Shown: in pieces, positions 1-9,917 of the stretch
Numbering within the stretch: position 1 is the first letter of the stretch
How the letters are laid out: each line of letters begins with the position of its first letter
NCBI GenBank assembly: GCA_914767885.1
Contig: CAJZBQ010000001.1
Span: 558,001-622,000 of the forward strand
Source: Blepharisma stoltei
Lineage: Eukaryota > Ciliophora > Heterotrichea > Heterotrichida > Blepharismidae
DNA: 64,000 bases
Reading direction: 5' to 3'
Made by a program: the position numbers and the translations under genes
Notes under the pieces: generated by a model
What the model was told of the DNA's origin: nothing
Database searches by the model: none
The model's input: only the letters and a program-made list of their open reading frames with translations

Positions 1-2254
1 TAACTTTATTTCTCTCAGGAGAAAAACATGCACAATTTGATAGCGGAAATTGTAGATTTGCCCTTGATTCAGTCCAAGTATTGAGCTCTGGGTTATATTT
101 TTCAATGCTACTTAATCTTTGAGTCCCATCATATCCTCCAAAAATATAAATATAGCGATTATTTACAACTGTCGCACTGAAAGCACAATTAAATATGGCG
201 TCTCAGCGCTTCGCCGATTCCCTTCGAGTGCGTGCTTTAATTATATTTGACAAGGTTTTGCCGACCCATTAATGGACAACAATGCTGGATAAGCAGCTCT
301 GGCAATGTACAGAGCCTAGCCCTAGTCCGCTTTCAGGATTGGATATTTCCTCGAGAAAAATGGTGGGTTCAGAGTTGGAAAGGGTAAGCTGAGCAAAGTC
401 TACAGGCAATGCCTAGACCACTCGGGCAACTACCTAGAGTGAGACTGGGAGTTACGCCCCAGGCTTTGAATTTCCCCTTTTTTTGCAGATAGTCCCATTT
501 TTGGGATTTTTGCGGGGTCAATCTTCATCGACCCAAGTAGCATGCCGCAGAAGTCCTTAGCCTTCCACACTGAAGTCGACAAGGCAAGGATAAGACAGAG
601 ACACAGAACTACTTTGCAGGTGCATGCGTCAGGTGGTGAAGAAGAGGAAAGGTAGTGTTCATCTCCTGGTGAGTCATCTTACTCGCCGTCGAAGACGTGG
701 ACATTTGCCCTGGAAGCACCTTGGTGATCGAAGCGAGTTTGTCTCCAGCAGACTGGTGGGCCCGATGCGACGAAAGGCGAGTGATAAACCTGGAGTTGTA
801 ACCCCGTAGTGGACGTTAAGCGATATAAATACCATAAGATAAGAGTCATCTTACTCAAGAAAGTTCTCCCTGTCAGCATCGCAAAGAGGGTGAATCACAT
901 AGGGGATCCATGACGACTGCGCTATCAATAGGCCCAAGCAAGACCTGTAAGAAGTTTAAGTTTAAATCGCACTGAAAGCACAGCGTGGGACATTCATGTT
1001 AGCGCATTCTTCCCAGCTATCAGTTTGTATGCAATACCTTTCACATTGCTTAAGGAAGGTGTTAGCCATCCCATCATAGCCGCCTAATGCATAAACATAA
1101 TTGTTTATGCAGACTGCAGAGTGCTCTTTCCTGATCTGCATCATAGGCTCTTTTAAATATATTGTCTTGTTCTTGTAATGGTATACAGAGTTCGAGCTTC
1201 CTCCACCAGTTATAAGTGCGCTACCGTCAGGTAGAGCAACTGCGGCTGCATAGTAGTTGAATTCATAAGCACCGTAATAGGTTTTTAAGTCCCAAGTATT
1301 AGAGGTGATATCATATGTCATTACTTTGTTCTTGTCGCCAAAATAACAGATCACGGGCTCTATGATTTCATAGTTTCTTCTGGGATCTCATATGATGTTT
1401 CCAATACTTTGAATATAGTCTAAATATGATGTAATGTTTATGTCAACTGTAGGACACATAGTATGCAAATTTAAAGTCCCAGCTGTCGCAGGCTCTAAAT
1501 TTTCTACTTTTTCTCTAATTAAGTTAACCTCTTCTGCGTATTTTCCTCCAGCTAAATCTGCGTCATTTAAAAATTGCAATTCTTCAGCCTTTTTTAGCAA
1601 AATCTGTCTCACATTCAAAATTTCGAGCTCTTGAGCATCAAGTTTGGTTTGTTCTTCTTTGAGTCTGTTTATCTCTATTCCAAGCATGCCTTCATATGCA
1701 TTTAAGAGCTGCTCTTTCCGATTTGATAATAATTCAATTAAAATATTGAAATCGCTTTCTATTTTCATCTTGTCTGCTTCTTTTCTTTGCATTAAAGAGG
1801 ATTCTTCTTTAGCAATTTCTTTTTTCGCGTTATTTGATTTATCAATACAGCCATCAAGTCTACTAGCGATTTTGTCAACTCTTGACTTTAAAACTTTAAT
1901 GCTTTCTTCTTGCTTCACAAACTGATGGCCACTATGCTGAATTATGCATTCAATGCATATACATTCCTCACATGTATTACAAAAAAATTTTATAGGGTCG
2001 ATCGGGTGTTTATCACACATAACAAGCTTTTTTCGATCTTCATGATATTTTCTTGCTAAATCAGCAGCTATAAAGTTAACAGGAAGTGATTTAGGTACTA
2101 CGTTAGTAAAAGTTTTTCGACAAGCTGGACATTGAATTCTGAGGTTCTGCTGGATGCGTGCTAAACATTCCTCACAAAATGTATGGCCGCATTCAAGATA
2201 GTGAGGTTTTTTTGTTTCATCATTGTAAACATCAAAACAGGTTGGGCACTCCAT
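1..2254 (-). CDS. RING finger / B-box / coiled-coil / kelch-repeat protein (3' end outside window, contains SINE-like insertion)
   Basis: The protein starts MECPTCFDVYND, a C3HC4 RING (C3, C6, then C-x-H-x-F-C-x-x-C near residues 22-30, C-P-A-C near 42), which suggests a ubiquitin E3 ligase. A B-box zinc-binding region follows (residues ~80-112, C-x-x-H ... C-x-x-C-x-x-C-I-C-I-x-C ... H-S-G-H), then a coiled coil to about 230, then kelch blades with the F-G-G-Y-D-G and L-G-G-Y-D-G signatures, as in TRIM/kelch proteins. The two main open segments join across a TGA read as Trp near 1388. The kelch part is interrupted by a SINE-like element. Removing it with one copy of its 16-bp duplication joins N-V-P-R-C-A-F-S-A to T-V-V-N-N-R in frame. 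The stop lies left of base 1. RING and kelch assignments are firm; the substrate is unknown. Confidence 0.85.
188..966 (+). mobile_element. SINE-like / truncated non-LTR retroelement, copy 1, inside the kelch exon
   Basis: This is a 779-bp, GC-richer insert flanked by a perfect 16-bp direct repeat (172-187 and 967-982, tcgcactgaaagcaca). It begins ATTAAATATGGCG and ends in a TTAAGTTTAAA tail. It is clearly related along its length to the copy at 52595-53255: shared 'gcaatgct...ggtaagca', 'gcagagcctag', 'gggcaactgcctag' and 'cagaagtcc' blocks. A long target duplication plus a simple tail is the mark of target-primed reverse transcription. No reverse transcriptase is encoded, so it must be mobilised in trans. 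Small ORFs inside it are not convincing genes. Confidence 0.8.
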
Positions 2255-2277
2255 TTATAAATTTCAAATTATTTTAT

Positions 2278-3350
2278 TTAAATTTCATAAATTTTTCTGG
2301 TATTGGGTTTCAGTGTTTCAATTCTTTTTTCAAAGCTTTCTAGCTCTGAATTTATTTGGAGAGTTATATCAATACTTTCTCTGCTGCTTTTGCAGGCTCT
2401 TTCTTTATGATATCGCCTAAACGTGACATCACAGCTTATAGGTCTTGCTGGTTTTTCTGGTGTGTTGACCCTGCTTGTCCTTCTTGAAGATAATTGGATT
2501 TTTTCTTTTAGATTTTTTATATGATTTATTTCGAACCTGTAGTTGTTTTTCTTATGGTTGATGTTTCATGAAAACATTCCTTGGTATTTTTTAAACCCTT
2601 CTGGAGAATCATACCTTCTTTTTCAATATCTATTATAGCCTGAAGTTTTTTGAGGCATTTCTGCATAATCTAAGTCTAGGCTTTTGCTGGGACTTATAGA
2701 ATCTTTATCAGGGTCGCATTTTCCATGAAATAAATAATTTTGGTATGTAAATTTTCTTTTATCAATAATTTTATATTGTTTTTGGGTTGGGATAAATCGG
2801 TCTGGAGATGTGGATTTTCTGTCTGTATACTGAATTTTCATTTCTCGAGTGAGAACTGGGACATTAGATAAATGAAATGATACAGGACTTTCCGATGAGA
2901 CACCTAATTTTAATTCTGGATTGAACTGCTTGCTTGGTCTTGTCTCAGGTCTTTTCAGTCTTACTCCCCTCTGAAATTTATATGCTTGCGGGAGGGGGGT
3001 TAATTTTTTTTTTAAAATTTATATATAAATTTTATAGTAGTATTTTTTTATCAAATTTAAAAAAATCCCAATTCGCAAAAATTTGGAAAGCCAATATTAA
3101 TTTAATTTGCGAATTTTATGTTTTAAAATGCAAGCTGTTTAAAATTTAATCGAATGGTTAGAGATATCGCTATAATAATTATCACTTATATATCAAAATA
3201 TTTTTTCATAAAACATTTTTATATTAAAAAATTTTTTATCTGCTCATAGAGGTTTGTTTTTTACCTGAAAAATAGGGGGAGAGTTAATATAAATGGACTT
3301 ATAAGATTTTCTGGAAAATCTTGGCTAACTGCTGTAGTTCTTCCTTTCAT
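2278..3350 (-). CDS. Hypothetical low-complexity protein, interrupted by an old MITE
   Basis: The conceptual protein is 249 residues and not recognised. The first exon starts MKGRTTAVSQDFPENL. After a TA-bounded 323-bp insert is removed, the frame continues F-I-L-R-L-K-R-P-E-T. The body is rich in Lys, Arg, Ser, Pro and Tyr with several TGA-encoded Trp, and ends in a short helical stretch with E-L-E-S-F-E-K-R-I-E. It looks largely disordered. It lies 23 bp downstream of the start of the RING-kelch gene on the same strand and is divergent from the bS18m gene with a 37-bp gap, so both promoters must fit in that gap. The start is the only ATG giving an open frame into the insert. The gene is real in my judgement because the frame closes exactly, but no function can be given. 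Confidence 0.65.
2964..3286. mobile_element. Old member of the poly-C (CTCCCCC...) MITE family, acting as an IES
   Basis: TA at both ends (2962-2963, 3285-3286). The ends read ctcccctctg... and ...taggggga gag, a decayed version of the CTCCCCCTCCGTGAGCGAAC termini seen at 17153, 24361 and 48091. The interior is AT-rich and matches the reverse complement of the same family (for instance 'tttatatataaatttta', 'aattcgcaaaaattt', 'ttttaaaatgcaa'). Excision leaving one TA restores the reading frame of the surrounding gene (codons ata-tTA-aga-ctg on the minus strand). Confidence 0.7.
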
Positions 3351-3387
3351 TAACTCTATTTATGCACAATAATTTCATTTTCTTATA

Positions 3388-4380
3388 ATGCTTAAATCCT
3401 CAATAGTTAGGTCCTTCGCGGAAAAAGCAAGCAAAATCATAGAAAATGAGCTTTATAATAACCCTCATTTCGAAAGGGCCTTCCCACATCTTGCAAAAAA
3501 ACTTGATGAAGTAAAAGTGACAGGCTCAGAGCCAAGTTGGGGTGATTCTCTGTTTTACAAGGGTAAAGGTCGTCCACTGAAAGAGCATGACGCTATCCAT
3601 GAAGACGAAAAAAACTTCTATGAAGGCTACCGAGCCCCTGCAGGGCCTTTAAAATGGATGAGCAAAGAAGAAAAAGAGCGAATCCACAACCAAATTGATT
3701 ACAAAATGGACCAATTAGAAAAAACTGGGCTTTCCCGTGAAGAAATTTTGTACAATAAGCCAGGCGGCTTATCATTATCAGAAGATCCAGTTTTTCAATA
3801 CTTGCGATACAATAGAGATGCAAGAGAAATGATGGTAAAGCCAGGAGAAGAGTTTACAGTCCAAAAAGTCATTGATTACGCCTTAAGACAGGACACAGGG
3901 ATTGATAGATCAAGGGCTGCACTGCCTAAAGATGAAATTTATGAGCATGAAGTCCCTGATTCTTATGATTATGAAGTTGCAGCTGGAAAATTGTACCCTA
4001 ATAAAATCCAGCCTTATGATTATTATTATAAACATGGATGGAAAAGCAAAGTAGGAACTTATAACAGATATTTTAGGTATGGAGGGCAAATGTACCCTGA
4101 GCCTGTATGGACAAGAGATAGGACAAGGAGGAGAAATATGAGAGAAGTTAATTTGGATGATATTGATTATAAAAACACTGAGTTTTTAGCACAGTTTATG
4201 ACACCTGCTGGGCTGATTAAAAATAGATGGCAGACAAGGCTAAAGGCAAAAACACAAAGAAGAGTAGCAAGAGCTATTAAACATGCAAGAAATCTAAACT
4301 TGTTTCCATTCACAGGCTATATTTTGCCTCCGCATAAGATGAATTTGGTCCCAATTCATATAGTGTTAGGACGCTATTAG
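3388..4380 (+). CDS. MRPS18: Mitochondrial small ribosomal subunit protein bS18m
   Basis: The 330-residue protein ends with an S18 core: T-E-F-L-A-Q-F-M-T-P-A-G-L-I-K, R-W-Q-T-R-L-x-A-K-x-Q-R-x-V-A-R-A-I-K-x-A-R (about residues 262-310), the part that packs against 16S-type rRNA. The N terminus (MLKSSIVRSFAEKASK) is basic and amphipathic, fitting a mitochondrial targeting peptide. At 330 residues it is far longer than bacterial S18 (about 75), with a long N-terminal extension rich in charged residues and Tyr, as is common in ciliate mitoribosomes. The coding region is uninterrupted. It is divergent from the upstream gene by 37 bp. Confidence 0.82.
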   Translation: MLKSSIVRSFAEKASKIIENELYNNPHFERAFPHLAKKLDEVKVTGSEPSWGDSLFYKGKGRPLKEHDAIHEDEKNFYEGYRAPAGPLKWMSKEEKERIHNQIDYKMDQLEKTGLSREEILYNKPGGLSLSEDPVFQYLRYNRDAREMMVKPGEEFTVQKVIDYALRQDTGIDRSRAALPKDEIYEHEVPDSYDYEVAAGKLYPNKIQPYDYYYKHGWKSKVGTYNRYFRYGGQMYPEPVWTRDRTRRRNMREVNLDDIDYKNTEFLAQFMTPAGLIKNRWQTRLKAKTQRRVARAIKHARNLNLFPFTGYILPPHKMNLVPIHIVLGRY

Positions 4381-4556
4381 ACTTTTCATTGCCCGATTTT
4401 TGATGAGACCAAGCAGTTCAATTCTCAAACTTATTTTAGTTGAACCAACTCTTGGATTGGCGAACTCACTTAATGCTGAATTTTTATAAACCTAAGTGTA
4501 TATTTTACCTATAAAAAACATAAAGAAAGAGAAGTCTAAAAGTGGGCCTCCACTAT

Positions 4557-5087
4557 ATGCAAAACTACAACAACATGGTAATCCACTCTGAAACTGGAAC
4601 TGTTTTCTCTAAAAAATACGAAGCTGAAGTTACAAGACTTAATGAAATAGAATACCCTAACACCATAGAAAAGGCTGCACAAAGGTTTAAGTTTGACTCA
4701 ACAGAAGATGACATTGTTAACACAATGAAGAAATTTAGCGAGCTTATTGACGTTGATATACAGTGGATACCTTCAAAACAGCAAGTTAGAATCTTAGAAG
4801 CCCAAGAGTACTTGAAAACAAAGCAAGGAGAAGGGCAAAAAATGCTTGAGGAGCTTAAGCAAAAAATTAAAGTCCCAAGTTCATTTGACATAGCCTCAAT
4901 TTTTGTGAAAGAAAAAGCAGCATCAGTAGAGTTACTTCAAGAGAAGCCTACTGAAGAGCCACCAAGAAAAAATGTGCTGAATTTATGGGAAGAAATAAAT
5001 GAAATCAAAAAGTCAGTTGGAATTGAGCCAAGTCATCCGAAATGGGTTGAAGAATTAGTAAGTCCAACGCCAATTCAGCCAATTTAA
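4557..5087 (+). CDS. Conserved-looking hypothetical protein, possibly mitochondrial
   Basis: The predicted protein is 176 residues from the first ATG (MQNYNNMVIHSETG). It is charged and mostly helical, with a Lys/Glu-rich central helix (about residues 90-115) and a Pro-rich C terminus (P-T-E-E-P-P-R-K near 133, P-T-P-I-Q-P-I at the end). No motif that I recognise. It follows the bS18m gene on the same strand and has a similar codon bias and the F-x-K-K-Y-E-A-E-V start typical of soluble proteins. A non-ATG upstream extension is open for five codons but unlikely to be used. Function unknown. Confidence 0.6.
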   Translation: MQNYNNMVIHSETGTVFSKKYEAEVTRLNEIEYPNTIEKAAQRFKFDSTEDDIVNTMKKFSELIDVDIQWIPSKQQVRILEAQEYLKTKQGEGQKMLEELKQKIKVPSSFDIASIFVKEKAASVELLQEKPTEEPPRKNVLNLWEEINEIKKSVGIEPSHPKWVEELVSPTPIQPI

Positions 5088-5225
5088 TTTTATTTATTAA
5101 TAGGGGACTTTTAGATTAATCTTAAAAAATGAAAAACAAAAGAGATTCTAACTCGTTTTATTAAAAAAATCAATATCTATCTAAATTAATATTTTTATTT
5201 AAAAATATTATAAATAGGCTTGTAT

Positions 5226-6359
5226 ATGAAGAGTAAGGAATTAACTTATTTTTTTAAAAAAGCCACTACAGGTCACAAAAAATACAAAAAATCTGAGCCT
5301 CCAAGAAAAGATATAAGTAAACATTCAAAGGACTTAGAAGAAATAGCCAAAAGAAGCAACAAAGATAAACATGAAGTTTTATTTCTAGCTAAAGCTATGT
5401 GGAACAATGAGATATTGCCTATTTGAGCTAAATATACCCCAAAGCAAGATGTCGAATTAATGGATATTTCAGCTAAAGATGAAATTCGTAATTATTTGCA
5501 ATTCTTTTTAGATAAAAATGAAGAAGACACACTTGTAATTCTGTCTGAAACTCTCCCAAAAGCAATTATCTTATATGGCCCGCATGGATCAGGAAAATCA
5601 TCATTAGTAAAATGTATGGCGAATGTGCTGGGTTTTAAAATCCTTGAATCTAATGCATCACAGTGCAGAAATAGCTCATCAATTCTTAGTTTAATGAAGG
5701 AAGCAAGCCAAAACCAAGTTGTTCAGTCCCATTTTTGGAAAGGGTCCTTAATTTTTATAGAAGACATTGATATTGTTTTAGAGCCTGACAAAAGATTTTA
5801 TAAAGCTTTATCCAATTTAGTTAAAAATTCAAGAAATCCAGTAATTTTGACTGCGACAAAAATCCCTCATGAATTTAGTAGAGACAAATATAAAAAAATT
5901 GAAATTAAAAGACCAGAAATAGAAGAAATTCAATTAAGGCTTGAAATTATTAATATTTTTGAAAAGCTGGAGATTGAAAGCGACGATATAAAATTTCTTA
6001 TATATTTGGCAGATAGAGATTTGAATTGGATTTTTAGCTCTTTAGATGTGAAACCTTTATGATTTGGCCTAGGATTGACATTTCCGGTAAAACCATGCAG
6101 CAATTTCGAAAAGAAAGAAAAATTCATTACAGTCTCTTGCAGTGTTCCAAGCCGCCCTATAATTCCATCATTTGAATATTTATACTTGAACTCTACAGAA
6201 ATAGAACTTGATCTGGATGCACATTCAGAGTACCTATCAGCATTAGAATATGATTTTATAGATGTACTTAATGATTTTTTCTCTCAAAAATCAAAAATCG
6301 ACTCTCTGGTCTCTATACCAAAACTGAGTGCTGAAAACGGCATTTTCTCAATAACTTAA
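5226..6359 (+). CDS. AAA+ ATPase resembling Elg1/ATAD5 (RFC-like clamp unloader)
   Basis: The protein has 377 residues. Walker A is G-P-H-G-S-G-K-S-S (codons near 5577-5605), Walker B is L-I-F-I-E-D-I-D (near 5749). A 'W-A-K-Y-T-P' entry (W encoded by TGA at 5425) matches the W-x-x-K-Y-x-P of RFC large-subunit relatives, and 'L-G-F-K-I-L-E-S-N-A-S' matches the ATAD5/Elg1 signature (N-A-S after the first helix). Family knowledge: Elg1 complexes unload PCNA from chromatin. The N terminus K-E-L-T-Y-F-F-K-K resembles a degenerate PCNA-interacting (PIP) motif, which fits. Two TGA codons are read as Trp. It is much shorter than animal ATAD5; RFC1-like or another clamp-loader-type ATPase remains possible. 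Confidence 0.7.
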
Positions 6360-6392
6360 CAAACTTGTTTACAAAAAAACAATTATTTTCCA

Positions 6393-6743
6393 TTAAAACT
6401 CGTCCTCACTCTTTTCTGTCTCATTTTCACTTTCCTCTTCCTCTTCTTCATTGCTCTCTTCTTCTCCTTTTTCTGAGCCTTCTTCCTCTTCATTTTCATC
6501 GCTTTCTTTTTCATTTTGCAATAAACTTTCTTCAGCTTCTAAATCTTGATGCATATTTTTTACAGCTCCACCACCTTTTTCAAATGACTGCCTAATGACA
6601 TCTACACTTAGCATGGTTTCTAAGCAAGCTCTCACAAATAAAACTCCAAAAACCAAAATAAAAATTGAAAAAATTATTCCAACAGTAAGCCCAAAATTCC
6701 CTCCTTTTATGCTGCATTCTACAGTTAAGAAAATAGTTCCCAT
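6393..6743 (-). CDS. Small single-pass membrane protein with acidic tail
   Basis: The protein is 116 residues. One hydrophobic segment (about residues 17-38, G-L-T-V-G-I-I-F-S-I-F-I-L-V-F-G-V-L-F-V) is preceded by a short polar N terminus and followed by about 80 residues, the last 45 almost all Glu, Asp, Ser and Asn. That is a short-ectodomain membrane anchor with a strongly acidic, probably cytosolic tail. The frame is open a few codons further upstream (including a TGA-Trp), but this is the only in-frame ATG after the preceding TAG. Not recognised; compositional bias makes homology calls unreliable. Confidence 0.5.
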   Translation of the reverse strand: MGTIFLTVECSIKGGNFGLTVGIIFSIFILVFGVLFVRACLETMLSVDVIRQSFEKGGGAVKNMHQDLEAEESLLQNEKESDENEEEEGSEKGEEESNEEEEEESENETEKSEDEF

Positions 6744-6942
6744 TCAGATTCCTACTAATGTAAAATAGTATAATATTGATAGTCATTTTTTCTATATGAT
6801 GATTACACTTTCCCATGAATCGAAATAAAGCAGATCTGTCGGATTTCCTTGTGGGAGATGGGGAAAATTCATAATAAATTACATTTGAAAATTATGAATT
6901 TCTTTTAATATGAATATGTCAAGTTTAGTGAATTAGCATGTA

Positions 6943-8052
6943 TTATAATTCTGAAGGATCTTTTAGCCTTTTGCCTTCTTTCCATTCTCCTTCTTTCTTT
7001 TCTCCTCGGGCAGAAGCTTGATAAGTTCCTCTTCCATGTTGTTTTCCATTAAACCAAGCCCCTTCATATACTCTTCCATCAGGCCATTTGAAGACTCCAT
7101 ATCCTTGTTTTTTGTCATCTACATAATCTCCAACATAGCATCTTCCGTCAGGCCATGTAAACGTACCTTTTCCATTCATCCTATTACTTTTTCACTCTCC
7201 TACGTATTTTCTTCCATCATTTCAAGTAAAGGTCCCAACTCCATGCAAATTATTATCTTGAAATTCTCCTTCATAAACATTTCCATCTGCACAATAAAAC
7301 TTCCCTTTCCCATGCTTCTTTCCATGCAAATAGCTGCCTTCATATTTAGCTCCATCAGGCCAAGTTTCAACGCCAACTCCATGCTGCTTGTCTTCTTCTC
7401 AATTTCCAGCATACTGAGCTCCATCAATATGAGTATAAGTCCCAAACCCATGAGCTTTATCATTAAATCAGGACCCTTCATATACATCTCCATCGCCATG
7501 AATCAGCCTTCCTTGTCCATTAGTCATATCATTTTTCCAATATCCTTCATAAATCGACCCATCTTTGAGCAGCTGCTGTCCTTTTCCATGCCTCTCATTC
7601 TTCTCATTCCATTCTCCAATATAAATTTCTCCATTTTCAAGCAAAACTGGGCCTCTTTTGGTAACTTTATTGTTATCTTTAGGGTCGAAGTCATATCGAT
7701 ATGGTCCAAATTTGTGAATTGCAGCCATTGTGGCTGAATTAGAATAATCAGGAATTTCGCCTTGGATTTCTTGAAGAGTTTCTCGTTTAAGATTTTTGGT
7801 GATACTTGTGGAATGCTCAATAATTAGGGATTTCATGTAGTTTCTGGCAAGATATCCACGGAGAGCAGCTTGAGCTTTGACTGGGAAGGTAGGATCTGGC
7901 AGGGTTATATTTAAAGTTGTGAACTGTGTGGGTTGATTTTCTGTAGAGACTTTTTCTGGAGCTTTTTTTATTAGGATAGATTCTTCGTTCATTATTCCGA
8001 TTTCTTGGCTTGCGGTAGTATGCGAATTAAGGCATGAGCATGATGAACCCAT
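6943..8052 (-). CDS. MORN-repeat protein with myristoyl/palmitoyl N terminus and IQ motif
   Basis: The 369-residue protein begins MGSSCSC, a strong dual acylation signal (Gly2 myristoylation, adjacent Cys palmitoylation). An IQ-like helix lies near residues 62-78 ([16 protein letters not shown]), likely binding calmodulin. From about residue 130 to the end there are at least nine MORN repeats of the form Y-x-G-x-W/E-x-x-x-x-x-H-G-x-G. The listed open frames join through TGA-Trp codons, each falling at the repeat's conserved Trp (for example Y-E-G-S-W-F near 7468), which independently supports the code. MORN proteins in ciliates sit on the cell cortex and membranes; this one is probably a cortical scaffold. 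The start is the only ATG before the repeats. Confidence 0.85.
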
Positions 8053-8581
8053 TTAATTTTAATTATTAATAATGGTTAATTAATTACAATAATTGGATAT
8101 GCCATTAATTTCATGGAGGAAGCTTATTATTTTTAAGAATATAATAAAAAATCTGAATTTATTGTCATATATTTTAATAAATAGGAGCATAAAAATAATT
8201 TGTTTTAATGATGGTACTTAGTCGTCTTAGGCTATTTCTTATAAGAAATTAATTTTAAAAAGAGATTCTTATAATAATTTACTTTGAATTCTTAAATAGT
8301 TATCACATTAGAATTTAAATATTTTTATTTCCTATTTTCATCTGAATTATACCTTTCAAGCATTTGCCAATTTAAATATTAATATATCAAGTATTCAAAA
8401 CTTATAAGAAATTTAATCGTAATAACAAGTTAAAATCAAGTCTAATTTCTCCTAACTCTTCGTTTTTTCTGATATAGTAATTATTTTTAAAAATTAATCA
8501 AAAATATAATAATATATATATAAAAAACGCATTCCCTGTTAATTAGCCGCTATTCTATTTACTATATATAAAAATATTGCA
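8053..8581. other. AT-rich intergenic spacer
   Basis: About 530 bp, very AT-rich, with no open frame or recognisable repeat on either strand beyond simple A/T runs. It presumably holds the MORN gene promoter at its left end. Confidence 0.6.
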
Positions 8582-8727
8582 ATTTCCTGTGGATGGGCTG
8601 CTTTGGCCTTGATTTCCCTACTGGAAAAATATTTTGGTTCGACCAGTACCATATGGTTTGGTCAAACCAAAAAATTTTCCCAGTCGGAAAATCAAGGCCA
8701 CAATAGAGCCATCCATGGGAAAATCCC
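8582..8727. mobile_element. Palindromic MITE (CCATATGG-centre family), intergenic copy
   Basis: Near-complete palindrome of about 146 bp whose arms read outward-in as tggatgg..., ggccttgattt..., ggaaaatattttggttcgacca and meet at CCATATGG. It shares its arms and centre with the copy inside the PP2C gene at 15794-15915. No coding capacity. Confidence 0.75.
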
Positions 8728-8859
8728 ATATTAATAAGTTGTATATATAATTGTCTAATTGTCTATGGCAATTTTGGAAAAACTTCAAAGCTTATTAATA
8801 ATGTAATTAAAGAGTAAAGAATTTCTTATTCACTAAAATAAATCCTTCTGCCTTATATA

Positions 8860-9268
8860 TACTAATTGACCAAGAATAGCCCACTAAGGAGCCATTCTTG
8901 GTCTGCCAGAAAAATTTTGACAAAAGATCCTAATCTGCCATTACCACTGAGTTTTGGTGTTTCCAAATTTTTTGGGAAAGCCAAATGCAATAAAAAAAAT
9001 TGTTCTTTTGCGATGATGCATTTTGGCTTGTCAAAAAAATTTGGCAACATCAAAACTCAGTGGTAATGGCAGAAAAGATCCTAATCCGCCATTACATTGA
9101 GTTTTGCATCATCGCAAAAGAACAATTTTTTTTATTGCATTTGGCTTGCCCAAAAAATTTGGAAACACCAAAACTCAGTGGTAATGGCGGATTAGGATCT
9201 TTTTGTCAAAATTTTTTTCTGGCAGACCAAGAATGGCTCCTTAGTGGGCTATTCTTGGTCAATTAGTA
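8860..9268. mobile_element. Long palindromic MITE (CTAATTGACCAAGAATAGCC family), copy 1
   Basis: TA-flanked. The two ends are perfect or near-perfect inverted repeats starting CTAATTGACCAAGAATAGCC and running through 'gccattaccactgagttttggtg'; the whole element folds into a hairpin. A second copy is at 58920-59361. Open frames inside it on both strands are palindrome artefacts. Confidence 0.85.
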
Positions 9269-9283
9269 TATAGTCCGGGCCCT

Positions 9284-9466
9284 CTTTTGATTCGGGCTTC
9301 TAAATTTTCCCTGCAGTAAAAGGAGAGTTGATCCGTCCAACTTTGTTGGTCAAACAAACTCCCAAATGGCATAACCTCATCCTTCAGGATTTATGCCACT
9401 TTTTGGAGTTGGATTGTCCACCTCCCCTTTTATCGCGGCGAAATTGGAAGCCCAAACCAAAAGATC
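9284..9466. mobile_element. Degenerate palindromic MITE next to the previous one
   Basis: Imperfect inverted repeats of about 60 bp: the left arm starts tcttttgattcgggcttc and the right arm, reversed, reads tcttttggtttgggcttcc, followed by matching 'taaaagg.ga' and 'tccaact' blocks. It sits 15 bp from the longer MITE and ends 4 bp before the stop codon of the bL36m gene. Confidence 0.65.
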
Positions 9467-9469
9467 ACT

Positions 9470-9742
9470 TTACCTATAGTTGAAATAGAAGTTGTTCATA
9501 AGTGCCATCTGGATTCCGAAAATTCCGTGAAGATGATATTGAAAAGCCAAGTCATTATTCTGAAATGTGCCATTAAATGTGCTGTCAAGAGCCCCATTAA
9601 ACGTGTTATCAAATGTGCCAAATGCTCTCCCTTGTCTCTGCTTGTGTCTTGGATTAGACTCGCACTTCACAAACAACCTTTTGCCTCTTCTCACGAAATA
9701 GCACTTCTCGCATCTCTTTTTTAGTGACCCTACAAGCTTCAT
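9470..9742 (-). CDS. MRPL36: Mitochondrial large ribosomal subunit protein bL36m with C-terminal extension
   Basis: The first 38 residues ([14 protein letters not shown] ... [11 protein letters not shown] ... R-H-K-Q-R-Q-G) match the whole bL36 family, including the zinc ligands C-x-x-C, C and H. Bacterial L36 is 37-38 residues; here 50 more follow with a near-repeat (D-N-T-F-N-G-A-L and D-S-T-F-N-G-T-F). There is no obvious targeting peptide before the core, so import would use internal signals or an unseen upstream exon. The extension runs to a MITE border, so part of it might be altered by element excision. Confidence 0.82.
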   Translation of the reverse strand: MKLVGSLKKRCEKCYFVRRGKRLFVKCESNPRHKQRQGRAFGTFDNTFNGALDSTFNGTFQNNDLAFQYHLHGIFGIQMALMNNFYFNYR

Positions 9743-9917
9743 ATTTGACTAAAAATTATATAATAGCCCAATATTAATCTAGCTTTCACATAATTTTTAC
9801 AAATAAAATAATGAAGATTAAGGTATATTTCCTTATAGAGAGAATGCAAAATTATATATCATTAAGCAGAACCTAGCATTTTTAGAAATAAAATATATTG
9901 GCAATTTTTGGAGGTTA

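Noticed and set aside
624-809. Arg-rich small ORF in the SINE-like copy 1 and a similar one at 52966-53178
   Set aside because: Frames are not conserved between copies and lack start context; best seen as part of a non-coding element.
1434-1925. Plus-strand open frames opposite the RING/kelch gene
   Set aside because: Antisense shadows of a coiled-coil coding region with low-complexity Ser/Leu/Phe translation.
7018-7737. 239-codon plus-strand frame opposite the MORN gene
   Set aside because: Ser/Ile-rich antisense shadow of the MORN repeats, which have clear motif and code support on the minus strand.
8866-9266. Open frames on both strands in the palindromic MITE, and the same at 58978-59303
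   Set aside because: The strands mirror each other because the DNA is a palindrome; products are repeats of the arms with no independent coding signal.
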